Of a stretch of 64,000 nt of DNA, positions 15,103-24,741 are shown piece by piece. The stretch is from an uncultured Clostridia bacterium (GTDB taxonomy: Bacteria; Bacillota; Clostridia; HGM11514). The position numbers were made by a program, and so were the translations under genes. The stretch lies in the NCBI GenBank assembly GCA_934464705.1, contig CAKSKB010000016.1, positions 1-64,000 of the forward strand, read 5' to 3'. Each line of letters starts with the position of its first letter. Position 1 is the first letter of the stretch. The notes under the pieces are model-generated. The model was not told the origin of the DNA. It saw nothing but the letters and a program-made list of their open reading frames with translations, and did no database searches.

Positions 15103-17064
15103 TCAGTTAAAATAATTGATTTCAAAAACCGATGTGGAAACACCGCCGTCATCCGTAACTCCGATATACTGCATATTTTTGAGTTCCGAATTTACAGGTT
15201 CCATAGAATCGGATGAAAATGTTGTAAGATGAATTTCAGAATCGCTTTCGGCAGCCGTAATGTCAATTGCAAATTCTGCGCTCTCGCCTGCCGCCAATGT
15301 CTTTGAAATTATTCTTGTGCCGGTGAGAATTTTATAATCACCGTTCTTTTTATATGTAGCCGCAAGAATCTGCACTGTTGCACTTTGCTCGCCAACATTT
15401 ATAAGCGTACCGCTAAAGGTGTTTTGACCGATACCGGGCTTTTCTGCATCCTTACCGTCTACCTTGACCGCAACAGGTGTTTTGAAGCCGATTTTTCCGG
15501 TCGGTCTGTTGATTCTTACCGGTGCGGTTTCTGATGATTTACCGACATCGCCGTTTTCATTTTTGGGTATTACAGAAAATTTAATGTACTTGCCCAAATC
15601 TTCATTTTTCAGAATATAGCTTGTTTTATCGCTCACTTTAGTATAAGTGCCGTTTTCTGAATCGCTGATATAAAAACCGATATCAGAGCCGCTTTCTTTA
15701 TACATTTTGCAGCTGTAATCATAAGATGCAGTGATATTTGCCCCTACAACCGCAGTCGTTATCTTTACATTATCCGCATGTGGAGCAACCCTCGGCATTG
15801 CCTTATCAACAACCAGGTATGCGATATTAAGTTCAAGACCGCTTCCGCCTTCGTTGGGATTTTTGGTATTATCATCAACTGCAGCAGTGTTAAGAACGCC
15901 CTTGGCTACAAATTTATACTTTCCGTAAGGAAGACCGCTCACAAGCGTCTGACCACAGCATCTGCCCGTATCGGTTTTATAATACATTGCTGTTGTTCCG
16001 GTCTTAACCGCCTTACCGCTCTCATCATAAACCGTGTATTCAAGCTTTGCATTATTCTTGGTTCTTAAATAATCAATGCCTATTCCGCGGCCGGTAAACT
16101 CATATTCTATAGTTGCCTTTGTACCGTCATCGCTGTGCATATAACCGTCACGGAAGAACCTTTCGGGGTAATTTCCCATATTTCCGGTCATATCAATCGG
16201 TCTGTAAGACTTTTTCGACCAATCACCGCCAAGTTTTACGCCGTCGCTTTTAAGCGGAATTTCCTCAATTTCGCCGAAAACATAATCTCCGTAAGGTTCG
16301 GTATCGGGGTCAAGTTTTTTGAATGCCTTAGCCTTGTCTTTGGTGAGCATTTCGATAATCCGTTTTGTATAAACATCATAACCGCTATCATTAGGGTGAG
16401 TTCCGTCGCCTGTTAATGTGCCTGCGGCGCCGGCTTCCCATATATACTTGCCTTCCTTGACTCCCGCCCAGATATAATCGTTAAGGTTTATACCGTATAT
16501 ACCGTAACGCTCGGCAACTGCACTTTGTGCATCGATTGCATTTTCAACAGCTTTTCCGTCCCTGTTACCGTTCTTATTCACCGAATCAACCGAGGTTGTG
16601 TAAATAAATATTATCACAGGTATCTTTTTGAAAGACAGAAGCTGGCGCACGATTGACTCGGTTTTCTGAGAAAGGGACATTCCCTTTTCATAGGCATCGT
16701 TAACCGCAAATTCAACAAATACCACATCGGGTGCCGTATCCGTATCAAGCCCGAGGTCTTTTCTCACCCGCTGCATTCCGTATTCCGAGCCGGTACCGCC
16801 TATTGCAGCGTTCTTCTCGATAACATTCTTATTCGGATAATTCACCTTAAAATACTCGTTTACCACCCTTGTCGTCCATCTGTTCTGAATTTTGGACGCA
16901 CCTGAGCCTTCCGTAATCGAACCTCCCAGAAAGCCGACAATTAAATCACCCGACTTATTATTGAGATTGTCCGCACCGTATGTAACCGACGCATTGTCGG
17001 CAAATGCCGATACTCCCGAAAAGCAAATAAGCAGCGCAAGCATAAACAAAATAATCTTTTTCAT
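15103..17064 (-). CDS. Secreted SGNH/GDSL-family esterase with C-terminal accessory domains
   Basis: A 653-residue exported protein with a signal peptide at residues 1-22 (cut near AFA|DN). The SGNH hydrolase domain spans about 30-240: block I is LGGSITEGSG (catalytic Ser), a later block is VEFAVNDA, and the Asp-His block is DGTHPNDSGY. A beta-rich region follows with Ig-like repeats (YDYSCKMYKESGSDIG; GKYIKFSVIPKNENGD). Such multidomain esterases often remove acetyl groups from pectin or xylan, but the substrate is not shown by sequence. It is a close paralogue of the next gene, 149 bases upstream. No SLH or sortase motif, so it is likely released. Confidence 0.85.
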   Translation of the reverse strand: MKKIILFMLALLICFSGVSAFADNASVTYGADNLNNKSGDLIVGFLGGSITEGSGASKIQNRWTTRVVNEYFKVNYPNKNVIEKNAAIGGTGSEYGMQRVRKDLGLDTDTAPDVVFVEFAVNDAYEKGMSLSQKTESIVRQLLSFKKIPVIIFIYTTSVDSVNKNGNRDGKAVENAIDAQSAVAERYGIYGINLNDYIWAGVKEGKYIWEAGAAGTLTGDGTHPNDSGYDVYTKRIIEMLTKDKAKAFKKLDPDTEPYGDYVFGEIEEIPLKSDGVKLGGDWSKKSYRPIDMTGNMGNYPERFFRDGYMHSDDGTKATIEYEFTGRGIGIDYLRTKNNAKLEYTVYDESGKAVKTGTTAMYYKTDTGRCCGQTLVSGLPYGKYKFVAKGVLNTAAVDDNTKNPNEGGSGLELNIAYLVVDKAMPRVAPHADNVKITTAVVGANITASYDYSCKMYKESGSDIGFYISDSENGTYTKVSDKTSYILKNEDLGKYIKFSVIPKNENGDVGKSSETAPVRINRPTGKIGFKTPVAVKVDGKDAEKPGIGQNTFSGTLINVGEQSATVQILAATYKKNGDYKILTGTRIISKTLAAGESAEFAIDITAAESDSEIHLTTFSSDSMEPVNSELKNMQYIGVTDDGGVSTSVFEINYFN

Positions 17065-17213
17065 TATGACTACCTCTCTTATATAATATAATATTATAAT
17101 TATATATCAAAATACATCAAAATAAAATATCGTATCACAACATGATTTTTCAGTTCCGCTGCTTGCAAAATCAATTAAAGTATCAAATCCGACATCCTGA
17201 ATAATACGGTTAA

Positions 17214-19190
17214 TTACTTTATAAATGAGTTAATTCTGTAAATGGTGGTTGCAATGCCGCCCTCATCGTCCGTGCCAACATATTCAACAGGGGCTGCGGA
17301 AGCAATTACCGGCTCCATTGAGTCAGCACAGATTGCGTAAAGCACAATTTCGGTATCACTTTCAGCTGCAGTGATTTCTACTGTGAAATCAGCGGTTTTG
17401 CCGCCTTCAATCGCCTTTGAAACAACCTTGGAACCCGTAAGATATTTATATTCACCGACAGTTTTATATGTTGCGGCTACAACATTTACCGTAACATTAC
17501 CGCTGCCCGAGTTCGCAAGAGAGCCGGAAAATGCATTTGTACCTACGCCCGGCTTTGCTGCATCGGCACCGTTTACTTTAACAGAAACAGGCGATGCGAA
17601 AGACAGTTCGCCGGTAGGTCTTACAACCTTGGTTGCGGCCGAATATACCGTTTTACCCGAAATGCCTTCTGTATTTTTCGGTGTTACACCAAATTTTATG
17701 TATTTACCCAAATCTTCCGGCTTAACGGTATAGCTTGTGCCGTCCGCAAGCTTTGTAAACTGTCCGTTTTCGGAATCGCTTACATAAATAGCTTTTTCCG
17801 AATCTTTTTCATCATAGAGTTTGCAGTTGAATTTATAGCTTCCGGTGATTTTCTTCCCGATAACCGCATTAGTGATTTTAACATCGCTTGCATACGGATT
17901 AATCTTCGGCATTGTCTTTTCAACAACAAAGTATCCCATGTTGAGCTGCAGCCCCGTTCCGCCTCTGTCCGAGCGTTTACTGTTATCTTCCACAGCCTGG
18001 GCATTAAGCACGCCCTTTGCAACAATTTTATACTTTCCGTAAGGCAAATCACGAACAAGCATATGACCGCAGCATCTGTCCCAATCCGCACTGTAATACA
18101 TTTTTGTTGTACCGTTTTTAACGGCAGTGCCCTTCTCGTCATAAATTGTATACTGAAGGTCGGCGTTGTTTCTGTTTCTTACAAAATCAATGCCTATTGC
18201 TCTGCCGGTAAACTCAAACTCGATTGTGGCGCTTGTACCGTCCTCAACCTTCATATATCCTTCTCTGAAAAACCTCTGCGGATACTTTGAATCCTTATAA
18301 GAACCCATATCAATCAAAGAATAGGTCTGCTTCTGCCAATTACCGCTGAGTTGAACCCTGTCGCCCGTAAACGGAACTTCCTCAATCTCGCCGTAAACAT
18401 AGTCGCAGTACGGCGGAGTGTCGGGGTCAAGTTTTTTGAAAACCTTTGATTTATCGCGGTTAAAAAGCTCAACTATTCTGTCGGCATAAACCTTATAACC
18501 GGCATTGTTGGGATGCGTTCCGTCGGCTGTTAAGGATTTTGAATCTCTTACAATCCAAGTCCACTTGCCGTCCTTAACGCCTTCCCAGACATATTTGTTG
18601 AGGTCAACCTCATATATGCCATAGTTTTCGGCAACCGCATGGTCCGCCGCAATTGCGTTTTCAACGCACGAAGAGGCTGTTCCCTCACCGTTAAGCGACT
18701 TCTTCGATGTTGTATAAACAAACACGATTACCGGAATTTTAGGAAGCGCCAGGAGCTGGCGGACTATAGATTCCATCTGATTGGAAATAGTCATTCCGCC
18801 GCCGCCCGCATCGTTAACCGCGAACTCCACAAACACAACATCAGGCGTGGAAGCGGAATCAAGCGCAAGGTCTTTTCTCATACGAATCATGCCGTATGCA
18901 GAACCCGTACCGCCGATTGACGCATTGCGTTCAATAACATTTTTATTGGGGTAATTCACTTTAAAATACTCGTTTACGACCTTTGTTGACCATCTGTTCT
19001 GAATCCCGTTCGAGTGTGCGCCTTCCGTAATCGAACCGCCGAGGAACCCGATAACCAAGTCGCCGGACTGATTATTCAGGTTGTCTGCACCGTATGTACG
19101 CGAAGCTCCCGAATCTGCCGAAACTGCGATTGCGCTTATGCACGAAAACACAAGAATCAGTGACAAAATCATACAAATAATCTTTTTCAT
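17214..19190 (-). CDS. Secreted SGNH/GDSL-family esterase, paralogue
   Basis: A 658-residue exported protein colinear with the 653-residue neighbour over its whole length, with long identical stretches (GADLNNQSGDLVIGFLGGS; FKVNYPNKNVIE). It has a signal peptide (1-26), an SGNH domain with LGGSITEGAH, EFAVNDAGGGG and DGTHPNNAGY, then the same Ig-like C-terminal repeats. This is an old tandem duplication that has since diverged, probably in substrate preference. It has a good promoter at 19225-19253. The neighbour has no obvious promoter of its own, so both may be read together. Confidence 0.87.
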   Translation of the reverse strand: MKKIICMILSLILVFSCISAIAVSADSGASRTYGADNLNNQSGDLVIGFLGGSITEGAHSNGIQNRWSTKVVNEYFKVNYPNKNVIERNASIGGTGSAYGMIRMRKDLALDSASTPDVVFVEFAVNDAGGGGMTISNQMESIVRQLLALPKIPVIVFVYTTSKKSLNGEGTASSCVENAIAADHAVAENYGIYEVDLNKYVWEGVKDGKWTWIVRDSKSLTADGTHPNNAGYKVYADRIVELFNRDKSKVFKKLDPDTPPYCDYVYGEIEEVPFTGDRVQLSGNWQKQTYSLIDMGSYKDSKYPQRFFREGYMKVEDGTSATIEFEFTGRAIGIDFVRNRNNADLQYTIYDEKGTAVKNGTTKMYYSADWDRCCGHMLVRDLPYGKYKIVAKGVLNAQAVEDNSKRSDRGGTGLQLNMGYFVVEKTMPKINPYASDVKITNAVIGKKITGSYKFNCKLYDEKDSEKAIYVSDSENGQFTKLADGTSYTVKPEDLGKYIKFGVTPKNTEGISGKTVYSAATKVVRPTGELSFASPVSVKVNGADAAKPGVGTNAFSGSLANSGSGNVTVNVVAATYKTVGEYKYLTGSKVVSKAIEGGKTADFTVEITAAESDTEIVLYAICADSMEPVIASAAPVEYVGTDDEGGIATTIYRINSFIK

Positions 19191-19224
19191 TCAGTATCTC
19201 TCCTTATAGTTAAAATATAATCTT

Positions 19225-19253
19225 ATTTTATCACAAAAGCCATGCAAAGTCAA
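19225..19253 (-). promoter_or_regulatory. Promoter of the tandem esterase genes
   Basis: Minus strand TTGACT (19248-19253), 17-bp spacer, TAAAAT (19225-19230), about 35 bases before the ATG at 19190. AAGGAGAG precedes that ATG. Confidence 0.65.
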
Positions 19254-19291
19254 GTGTTTTGCACAGCTTTTTGGTTGTTACATATTAAATT

Positions 19292-19996
19292 TTATTGAAA
19301 AACATCATTTTTGTCAAGAGCGTTTTCAAATTTATATGCACTTAAGTTTCCGTCCGGATTAACAAAACCGAGATACACATCGGAAGTTTTTCCTATACCA
19401 AGTCCGGCAAGCTGTTTTTGAATCCAATTCTCGTCCAGTCCCGCTTTTTTGAGGTTTTCTTTCATTATGCAGCCGTCTAAAATAACATTTATGCAAATGC
19501 TGTCCTCCGAAACTGGATTTTTAATATCCGAATTGGTTGCGGGGCGAGCCGAAGCCTTCGGCAAAACCGAAATCTTTCCGTTTGATTCGAGCACTGCCGT
19601 TTTAACATCATCCAAATTGAAATATCCGCTCACTCTCATCTGCGTAAGCATATCGTTTATGTCGAGTTTCGCCATTTTGAGATTTTCACGGTATATTTTT
19701 CCGTTATTCATAAGTATTACGGATTTCCCGGCAAGAAAACGCCTGACCGCCACGGACTTATTTGTCACAACTGAAAACAGCCACGAAAGTATGCCGTAGG
19801 CAATCATAGCGACAAGCGGTTTTTCAAAATGCTCTATATCCGTTGCCATTTCGGCGGCTATCGAGCCTATTGTTATGCCGTTTATATAGTCGAACATATT
19901 AAGTTCGGACATCTGACGGTTACCGATTAGCTTTGAAAGCAGAAACAGCACCGCAAACGATACAACAGACAGCACAATCACATAAAAAATACTCAC
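19292..19996 (-). CDS. DUF421 (YetF-family) membrane protein
   Basis: A 234-residue protein with three N-terminal membrane helices and the family signature LLSKLIGNRQMSELNMFDYINGITIGS near residues 20-46. The soluble C-terminal half has MRVSGYFNLDDVKTAVLESNGKISVLPK, the typical YetF domain. It ends in an added segment (ILDGCIMKENLKKAGLDENWI) matching the DUF3290-like or second-half repeat of longer YetF proteins. Members occur in spore-formers and in envelope biology, but the molecular role is not established. It stands alone on the minus strand with a short gap to the thioesterase gene. Confidence 0.88.
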   Translation of the reverse strand: MSIFYVIVLSVVSFAVLFLLSKLIGNRQMSELNMFDYINGITIGSIAAEMATDIEHFEKPLVAMIAYGILSWLFSVVTNKSVAVRRFLAGKSVILMNNGKIYRENLKMAKLDINDMLTQMRVSGYFNLDDVKTAVLESNGKISVLPKASARPATNSDIKNPVSEDSICINVILDGCIMKENLKKAGLDENWIQKQLAGLGIGKTSDVYLGFVNPDGNLSAYKFENALDKNDVFQ

Positions 19997-20029
19997 ACAA
20001 TCACCTCTTGTGTGAGTATTGTTCCCTAT

Positions 20030-20482
20030 TTATTTTTTCTTATTCTTTTTCGCCTGATACTTATCAAACTTTGCCTTTTCCTCTTCGGTTTCAAGTTCAA
20101 GCTGAGGAACCGCCGTAGGCTTTCCGTCAGAATCGAGTGCAACGAAAGTAAGCCTTGCTTCGGTTGTTTTTCTCCTGTCGCCGGTCATTAAATTTTCGGC
20201 ATAAACATTGACTTCAACGATCATTGATGTCGTCCCGACCCACGCAAGCTTTGACTTTATGCACACAAGCTGTCCTTCGGGTATCGGTTTTTTGAAAATT
20301 ATTTTATCTATCGAAACGGTAGCAACAACACGATTGCTGTGCCGCTCCGCCGTAAGCGCCGCAGCAATATCTATCCAGTGCACCGTCTGACCGCCCAGCA
20401 GATTGCCGAGATGGTTCGTATCGCCCGGCAGCACCATCTGATTTGTTTCCACATACGAATCCGATATTTTCTTTTTCTTCAT
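20030..20482 (-). CDS. Acyl-CoA thioesterase (hotdog fold)
   Basis: A 150-residue single-hotdog protein of the YkhA/BACH type. It has the family opening SYVETNQMVLPGDTNHLGNLLGG, then TVHWIDIAAALTAERHS (the helix carrying the catalytic Asp) and VATVSIDKIIFKKPIPEGQLV. It hydrolyses acyl-CoA to free acid and CoA in the cytoplasm; chain length cannot be told. The tail is Lys-rich (YQAKKNKKK). It overlaps the radical-SAM gene upstream by 4 bases, suggesting coupled expression though no functional link is obvious. Confidence 0.88.
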   Translation of the reverse strand: MKKKKISDSYVETNQMVLPGDTNHLGNLLGGQTVHWIDIAAALTAERHSNRVVATVSIDKIIFKKPIPEGQLVCIKSKLAWVGTTSMIVEVNVYAENLMTGDRRKTTEARLTFVALDSDGKPTAVPQLELETEEEKAKFDKYQAKKNKKK

Positions 20483-21426
20483 AAAGCACTTCCTCCGAGA
20501 TAATTATAAAAATCGCCTTGCTTATATCCGTTTTCTTTCATGATAAGGTCAATTTCATCCCTTATTTTCCACCAGCTCATATTCCAGTTGCAGAAAAGCG
20601 AATCGCCCTCCGGCGCTCTGGCGAGCAGCCTCTGAACCGCAATTCCGGGAGCGAGAGTCCTCAGAAAAGCGATGACGCGCTTCACATACTCATCCTTTGA
20701 AATGACAGCAAATTCTCCTCTTTTATACATTCTGCCCATTTCGGAATCCTTTAATATATAAAGCGAGTGAAGCTTTACGGTATCCGCATGCAGAGCAGAT
20801 ACTATTTTTGCGGTTTCGATACAGTCGTCAAAATCGTCCCACGGAAGATTAAGGATAACATGAACACCCGTTTCTATACCGAATTCCTTCAGCATTATCA
20901 TTGCGTCGATAAACTCAGCAAGGGAATGTCCGCGGTTAATCTTCTTAAGAGTATGATAATTAACCGTTTGCAGCCCGAGTTCTACCGAAACGCATACGCC
21001 GGTTTGCTTTTCAAAATTCTTAAACATTTCAAGGAGTTCACGGCTTATACAGTCCGGTCTTGTCGAAAGCGCAATTTCGACAATGCCGTTTCCCACAGCC
21101 TCATACATATATTTTTCAAGCTCGGGGAGCGGAAGGTATGTATTTGTATAATTCTGAAAATACGCAATGAACTTTTTGGCGCCGTAAGCATTTCCGATTC
21201 GCTGCCTGTTAAGTTCAAGCTGCTCTTTTATGTCAATATCCGCAGAATACATTTCAAACCCGGTTCCGCTGTCGCCGCAGAAAATACAGCCGCCGCAGGA
21301 TATTCTGCCGTCACGGTTCGGACAGGTACACGGAAGGCTTACGGGGAGCTTATATACCTTTTCGCCGTATTTATTTTTAAGAAAGTCCGAATACTTATAA
21401 TAAATAAAAATCACCGCTTTTTTCAA
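20479..21426 (-). CDS. Radical SAM protein, YhcC (TIGR01212) family
   Basis: This protein of about 315 residues carries the family's modified iron-sulfur motif near residue 33 (CTCPNRDGRISCGGCIFCGD), then a TIM-barrel body with ELGLQTVNYHTLKKINRGH and GVHVILNLPWDD. The YhcC family is widespread and of unsettled function. The frame opens at a TTG (21426) with no convincing ribosome site; a GTG four codons on is an alternative. It is divergent from a DUF4364 gene across 69 bases and overlaps the thioesterase gene by 4 bases. Family confident, exact start not. Confidence 0.9.
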   Translation of the reverse strand: MKKAVIFIYYKYSDFLKNKYGEKVYKLPVSLPCTCPNRDGRISCGGCIFCGDSGTGFEMYSADIDIKEQLELNRQRIGNAYGAKKFIAYFQNYTNTYLPLPELEKYMYEAVGNGIVEIALSTRPDCISRELLEMFKNFEKQTGVCVSVELGLQTVNYHTLKKINRGHSLAEFIDAMIMLKEFGIETGVHVILNLPWDDFDDCIETAKIVSALHADTVKLHSLYILKDSEMGRMYKRGEFAVISKDEYVKRVIAFLRTLAPGIAVQRLLARAPEGDSLFCNWNMSWWKIRDEIDLIMKENGYKQGDFYNYLGGSAL

Positions 21427-21495
21427 TTTGGGTATTTATTTTTTCGTTCATTTGTGATATACTTTAATATATACGATTTTAAAGGAGCAATTTCA

Positions 21496-22026
21496 ATGTC
21501 AACATACAGAAGAATGAAGTTTGACCCGATGGATATAAAGGTCATTATTCTATATATACTCTACCACGCCGGGATACCGCTTTCCGCAGCGGAAATAACG
21601 GATATAATCCTTGCCGATTCGCTTCTCGACTTTTTTGAAGCGCACATGTACATAACCATGCTGATAAAAGACGGTCAGATTGAGCACATAATGAGCGAGG
21701 ACAAGTATATTCTTACCGACGACGGAAAAAACGGAGCGGAATTTTTCTATCGCAGAATTCCGTACTCAATCAGAAGCAAGATTGAAGAAAACCTCAAAAT
21801 CATGAAAAAGGACGAAATTATGCGTGAGCTTGTTTCTGCGGATTTTGAGGCGGTTTCCGAAAGCGAATATCTTGTGCACCTCAAAATGATTGAAAACCGC
21901 TTTGAGCCGCCCGTAATCGACCTTAAAATAAGGGTCGGCGACCGCAATGCCGCAAACGAGCTGTGCAAGGCATGGAGGAGCAATTATTCGGAAATTTACT
22001 CCAGAATCACCTCAGCCTTGTTTTAA
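21496..22026 (+). CDS. DUF4364 family protein
   Basis: A 176-residue protein found mainly in Clostridia. It opens MSTYRRMKFDPMDIKVIILY, contains a winged-helix-like segment (ITDIILADSLLDFFEAHMYI and LIKDGQIEH) and ends in a mixed alpha/beta domain. It is probably a small DNA-binding or adaptor protein, but its role is unknown. AAAGGAG lies 8 bases before the ATG at 21496. The reading frame stays open far upstream, but that part lies antisense to the radical-SAM gene and is not coding. Its 3' end overlaps tadA by 20 bases tail-to-tail. Confidence 0.87.
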   Translation: MSTYRRMKFDPMDIKVIILYILYHAGIPLSAAEITDIILADSLLDFFEAHMYITMLIKDGQIEHIMSEDKYILTDDGKNGAEFFYRRIPYSIRSKIEENLKIMKKDEIMRELVSADFEAVSESEYLVHLKMIENRFEPPVIDLKIRVGDRNAANELCKAWRSNYSEIYSRITSALF

Positions 22027-22450
22027 AAAAGTCCTGCATAAGCCGGCGTGCTTCATCGGCATATTCGCCCATGAAGATGTCGGTTTTTTTGTAAGCATCG
22101 GTCGATAAAAACAGGTTAACCGTGCTTCCGCAGGCGCCGGACAGCGGCTCAAAAGCGCCGAAATACAGCTTTGAAATTCTTGAATTTATTATAGCCCCGG
22201 CGCACATCGGGCACGGCTCGACCGTAACATATATTTCGCAGCCGTCCAGATATTTTCTGCCGAGGCTTGCACAGGCGTTCCTTATAGCAAGCACCTCTGC
22301 ATGAGCCGTCGGGTCGGAAAGTCTTTCGCACATATTATGCGCCGACGATACTATACGCCCGTTTTCGGCGATTACCGCCCCGACAGGGATTTCCCCTTCC
22401 GAAAACGCCGTTTTTGCTTCATCAAGCGCAGCAAGCATAAAATCGTTCAT
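22007..22450 (-). CDS. tadA: tRNA-specific adenosine deaminase
   Basis: TadA (147 residues) deaminates A34 to inosine in tRNA-Arg(ACG). The zinc site is complete: His and catalytic Glu in TAHAEVLAIRNA, and the two Cys in VEPCPMCAGAI. The C-terminal RLMQDFFKTRLR helix fits tRNA-acting rather than free-nucleoside deaminases. I use the ATG at 22450; a TTG four codons upstream is in frame but no better supported, and ribosome sites are weak for both. It lies just beyond the sigma-factor terminator, so it may rely on read-through. Confidence 0.93.
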   Translation of the reverse strand: MNDFMLAALDEAKTAFSEGEIPVGAVIAENGRIVSSAHNMCERLSDPTAHAEVLAIRNACASLGRKYLDGCEIYVTVEPCPMCAGAIINSRISKLYFGAFEPLSGACGSTVNLFLSTDAYKKTDIFMGEYADEARRLMQDFFKTRLR

Positions 22451-22465
22451 AATTATTACCAAACA

Positions 22466-22486
22466 AAACGGGCTTTTTAAGCCCGT

Positions 22487-22488
<2 letters not shown>
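22466..22488 (-). terminator. Terminator of the dnaG-rpoD-rpoD transcript
   Basis: A 10-bp stem (AAACGGGCTT / AAGCCCGTTT) overlaps the stop codon of the second sigma-factor gene. On the minus strand it is followed by TGTTTGG, a weak T-tract, so partial read-through into tadA is plausible. Confidence 0.65.
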
Positions 22489-23575
<1,087 letters not shown>

Positions 23576-23628
23576 TTTCCCAATCCCCTTTCCTGCAAAG
23601 CAGTCAGGTATTTATTACACGAGTTACA

Positions 23629-24738
23629 TCACGACATCGGATATAAATCGAGATAATCTTTAAGTTTTTTGCTCCTTGTAGGGTGGCGGAGTTTCCGGAG
23701 TGCCTTTGCTTCAATCTGTCTTATTCTCTCTCTGGTAACATCAAAGGCCTGTCCCACCTCTTCAAGGGTTCTTGTTCTTCCGCCGTCAAGGCCGTAGCGA
23801 AGCTTAAGCACCTCGCGTTCACGCTCATTGAGGGTCCCGAGAACCTCCATAAGCTGCTCTTTGAGAAGCGTCTGCGATGCAGCCTCCGGCGGTGCCGGGG
23901 CATCGTTATCCGGAATAAAGTCACCGAGGTGGCTTTCATCTTCTTCGCCGATAGGAGTTTCCAAAGACACCGGTTCAAGCGCAACTTTGAGCGTTTCGTT
24001 AACCTTATCGGCAGGCATATTGAGCGCTTTTGCAAGTTCGTCAACCGAAGGCTCGCGCCCGAGTTCCTGCAAAAGATGCCTTTGTTCTCTCATAAGCTTA
24101 TTTATTGTTTCTACCATATGAACGGGTATTCTGATAGTCCTTGCCTGGTCGGCAATCGCCCTTGTTATCGCCTGGCGAATCCACCAGGTTGCGTATGTAG
24201 AAAATTTATATCCCTTGCGGTAATCGAACTTTTCCACAGCCTTAATAAGCCCGAGATTTCCCTCCTGAATAAGGTCGAGAAACAAAAGTCCCCTTCCGAC
24301 ATATCTCTTTGCGATACTTACCACAAGACGAAGATTTGCCTTTGTAAGCCTTTCCTTTGCTTCGGTATCGCCTTCCATCATTCTTTTTGCAAGTTCAAGT
24401 TCATCGTCAGCCGACAAAAGTTCGTCCTTGCCTATTTCCTTAAGGTACATTCTGACCGGGTCGTTCATTCCGATACCCTCAAGCATCGCCAGGTCGTCAT
24501 CATCCTCAATTTCGTTTTTCTCCTCAAGCTCAATTTTGCTGAGGTCGGGTTCTATATCATTGCCCGTAATTTCAATGCCCATTTTTTCGAGCTGTTCATA
24601 CAATCTGTCTATTTGTTCCGCATTCAGGTCAAGTTCCTCCAAAGCGTCCTGAATATCCTTATAGCTGAGCACTCCGTTTTTCTTACCGGTTTCAATCAGT
24701 TCATGAATAATAGACTTTCTTTCATCGTTGGTCGCCAT
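23629..24738 (-). CDS. rpoD: RNA polymerase primary sigma factor RpoD/SigA (first copy, next to dnaG)
   Basis: A 369-residue sigma-70 with the standard short Gram-positive architecture: region 1.1, no large non-conserved insert, then regions 1.2, 2, 3 and 4. The core-binding and -10-reading sequence (LFLDLIQEGNLGLIKAVEKFDY; YATWWIRQAITRAIADQART) and the -35 helix-turn-helix (EEVGQAFDVTRERIRQIEAKAL) are intact. It starts 3 bases after the dnaG stop, the classical macromolecular-synthesis arrangement, so I give it the rpoD symbol. A second, clearly paralogous sigma gene follows it directly, which is unusual. Confidence 0.95.
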   Translation of the reverse strand: MATNDERKSIIHELIETGKKNGVLSYKDIQDALEELDLNAEQIDRLYEQLEKMGIEITGNDIEPDLSKIELEEKNEIEDDDDLAMLEGIGMNDPVRMYLKEIGKDELLSADDELELAKRMMEGDTEAKERLTKANLRLVVSIAKRYVGRGLLFLDLIQEGNLGLIKAVEKFDYRKGYKFSTYATWWIRQAITRAIADQARTIRIPVHMVETINKLMREQRHLLQELGREPSVDELAKALNMPADKVNETLKVALEPVSLETPIGEEDESHLGDFIPDNDAPAPPEAASQTLLKEQLMEVLGTLNEREREVLKLRYGLDGGRTRTLEEVGQAFDVTRERIRQIEAKALRKLRHPTRSKKLKDYLDLYPMS

Positions 24739-24741
24739 CTG

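Noticed and set aside
14786..15115. A 109-codon plus-strand frame running through the tandem repeat
   Set aside because: It has no ribosome site, is out of frame with the well-signalled 19-codon genes, and its translation is low-complexity Lys/Asn/Ile.
17065..17213. Possible small gene or RNA between the two esterase genes
   Set aside because: The stretch is AT-rich with scattered -10-like hexamers but no stem-loop, ribosome site with a frame, or repeat that I can support.
20767..21495. Upstream extension of the DUF4364 frame to 419 residues
   Set aside because: This part lies antisense to the radical-SAM gene; the ribosome site and conserved start are at 21496.
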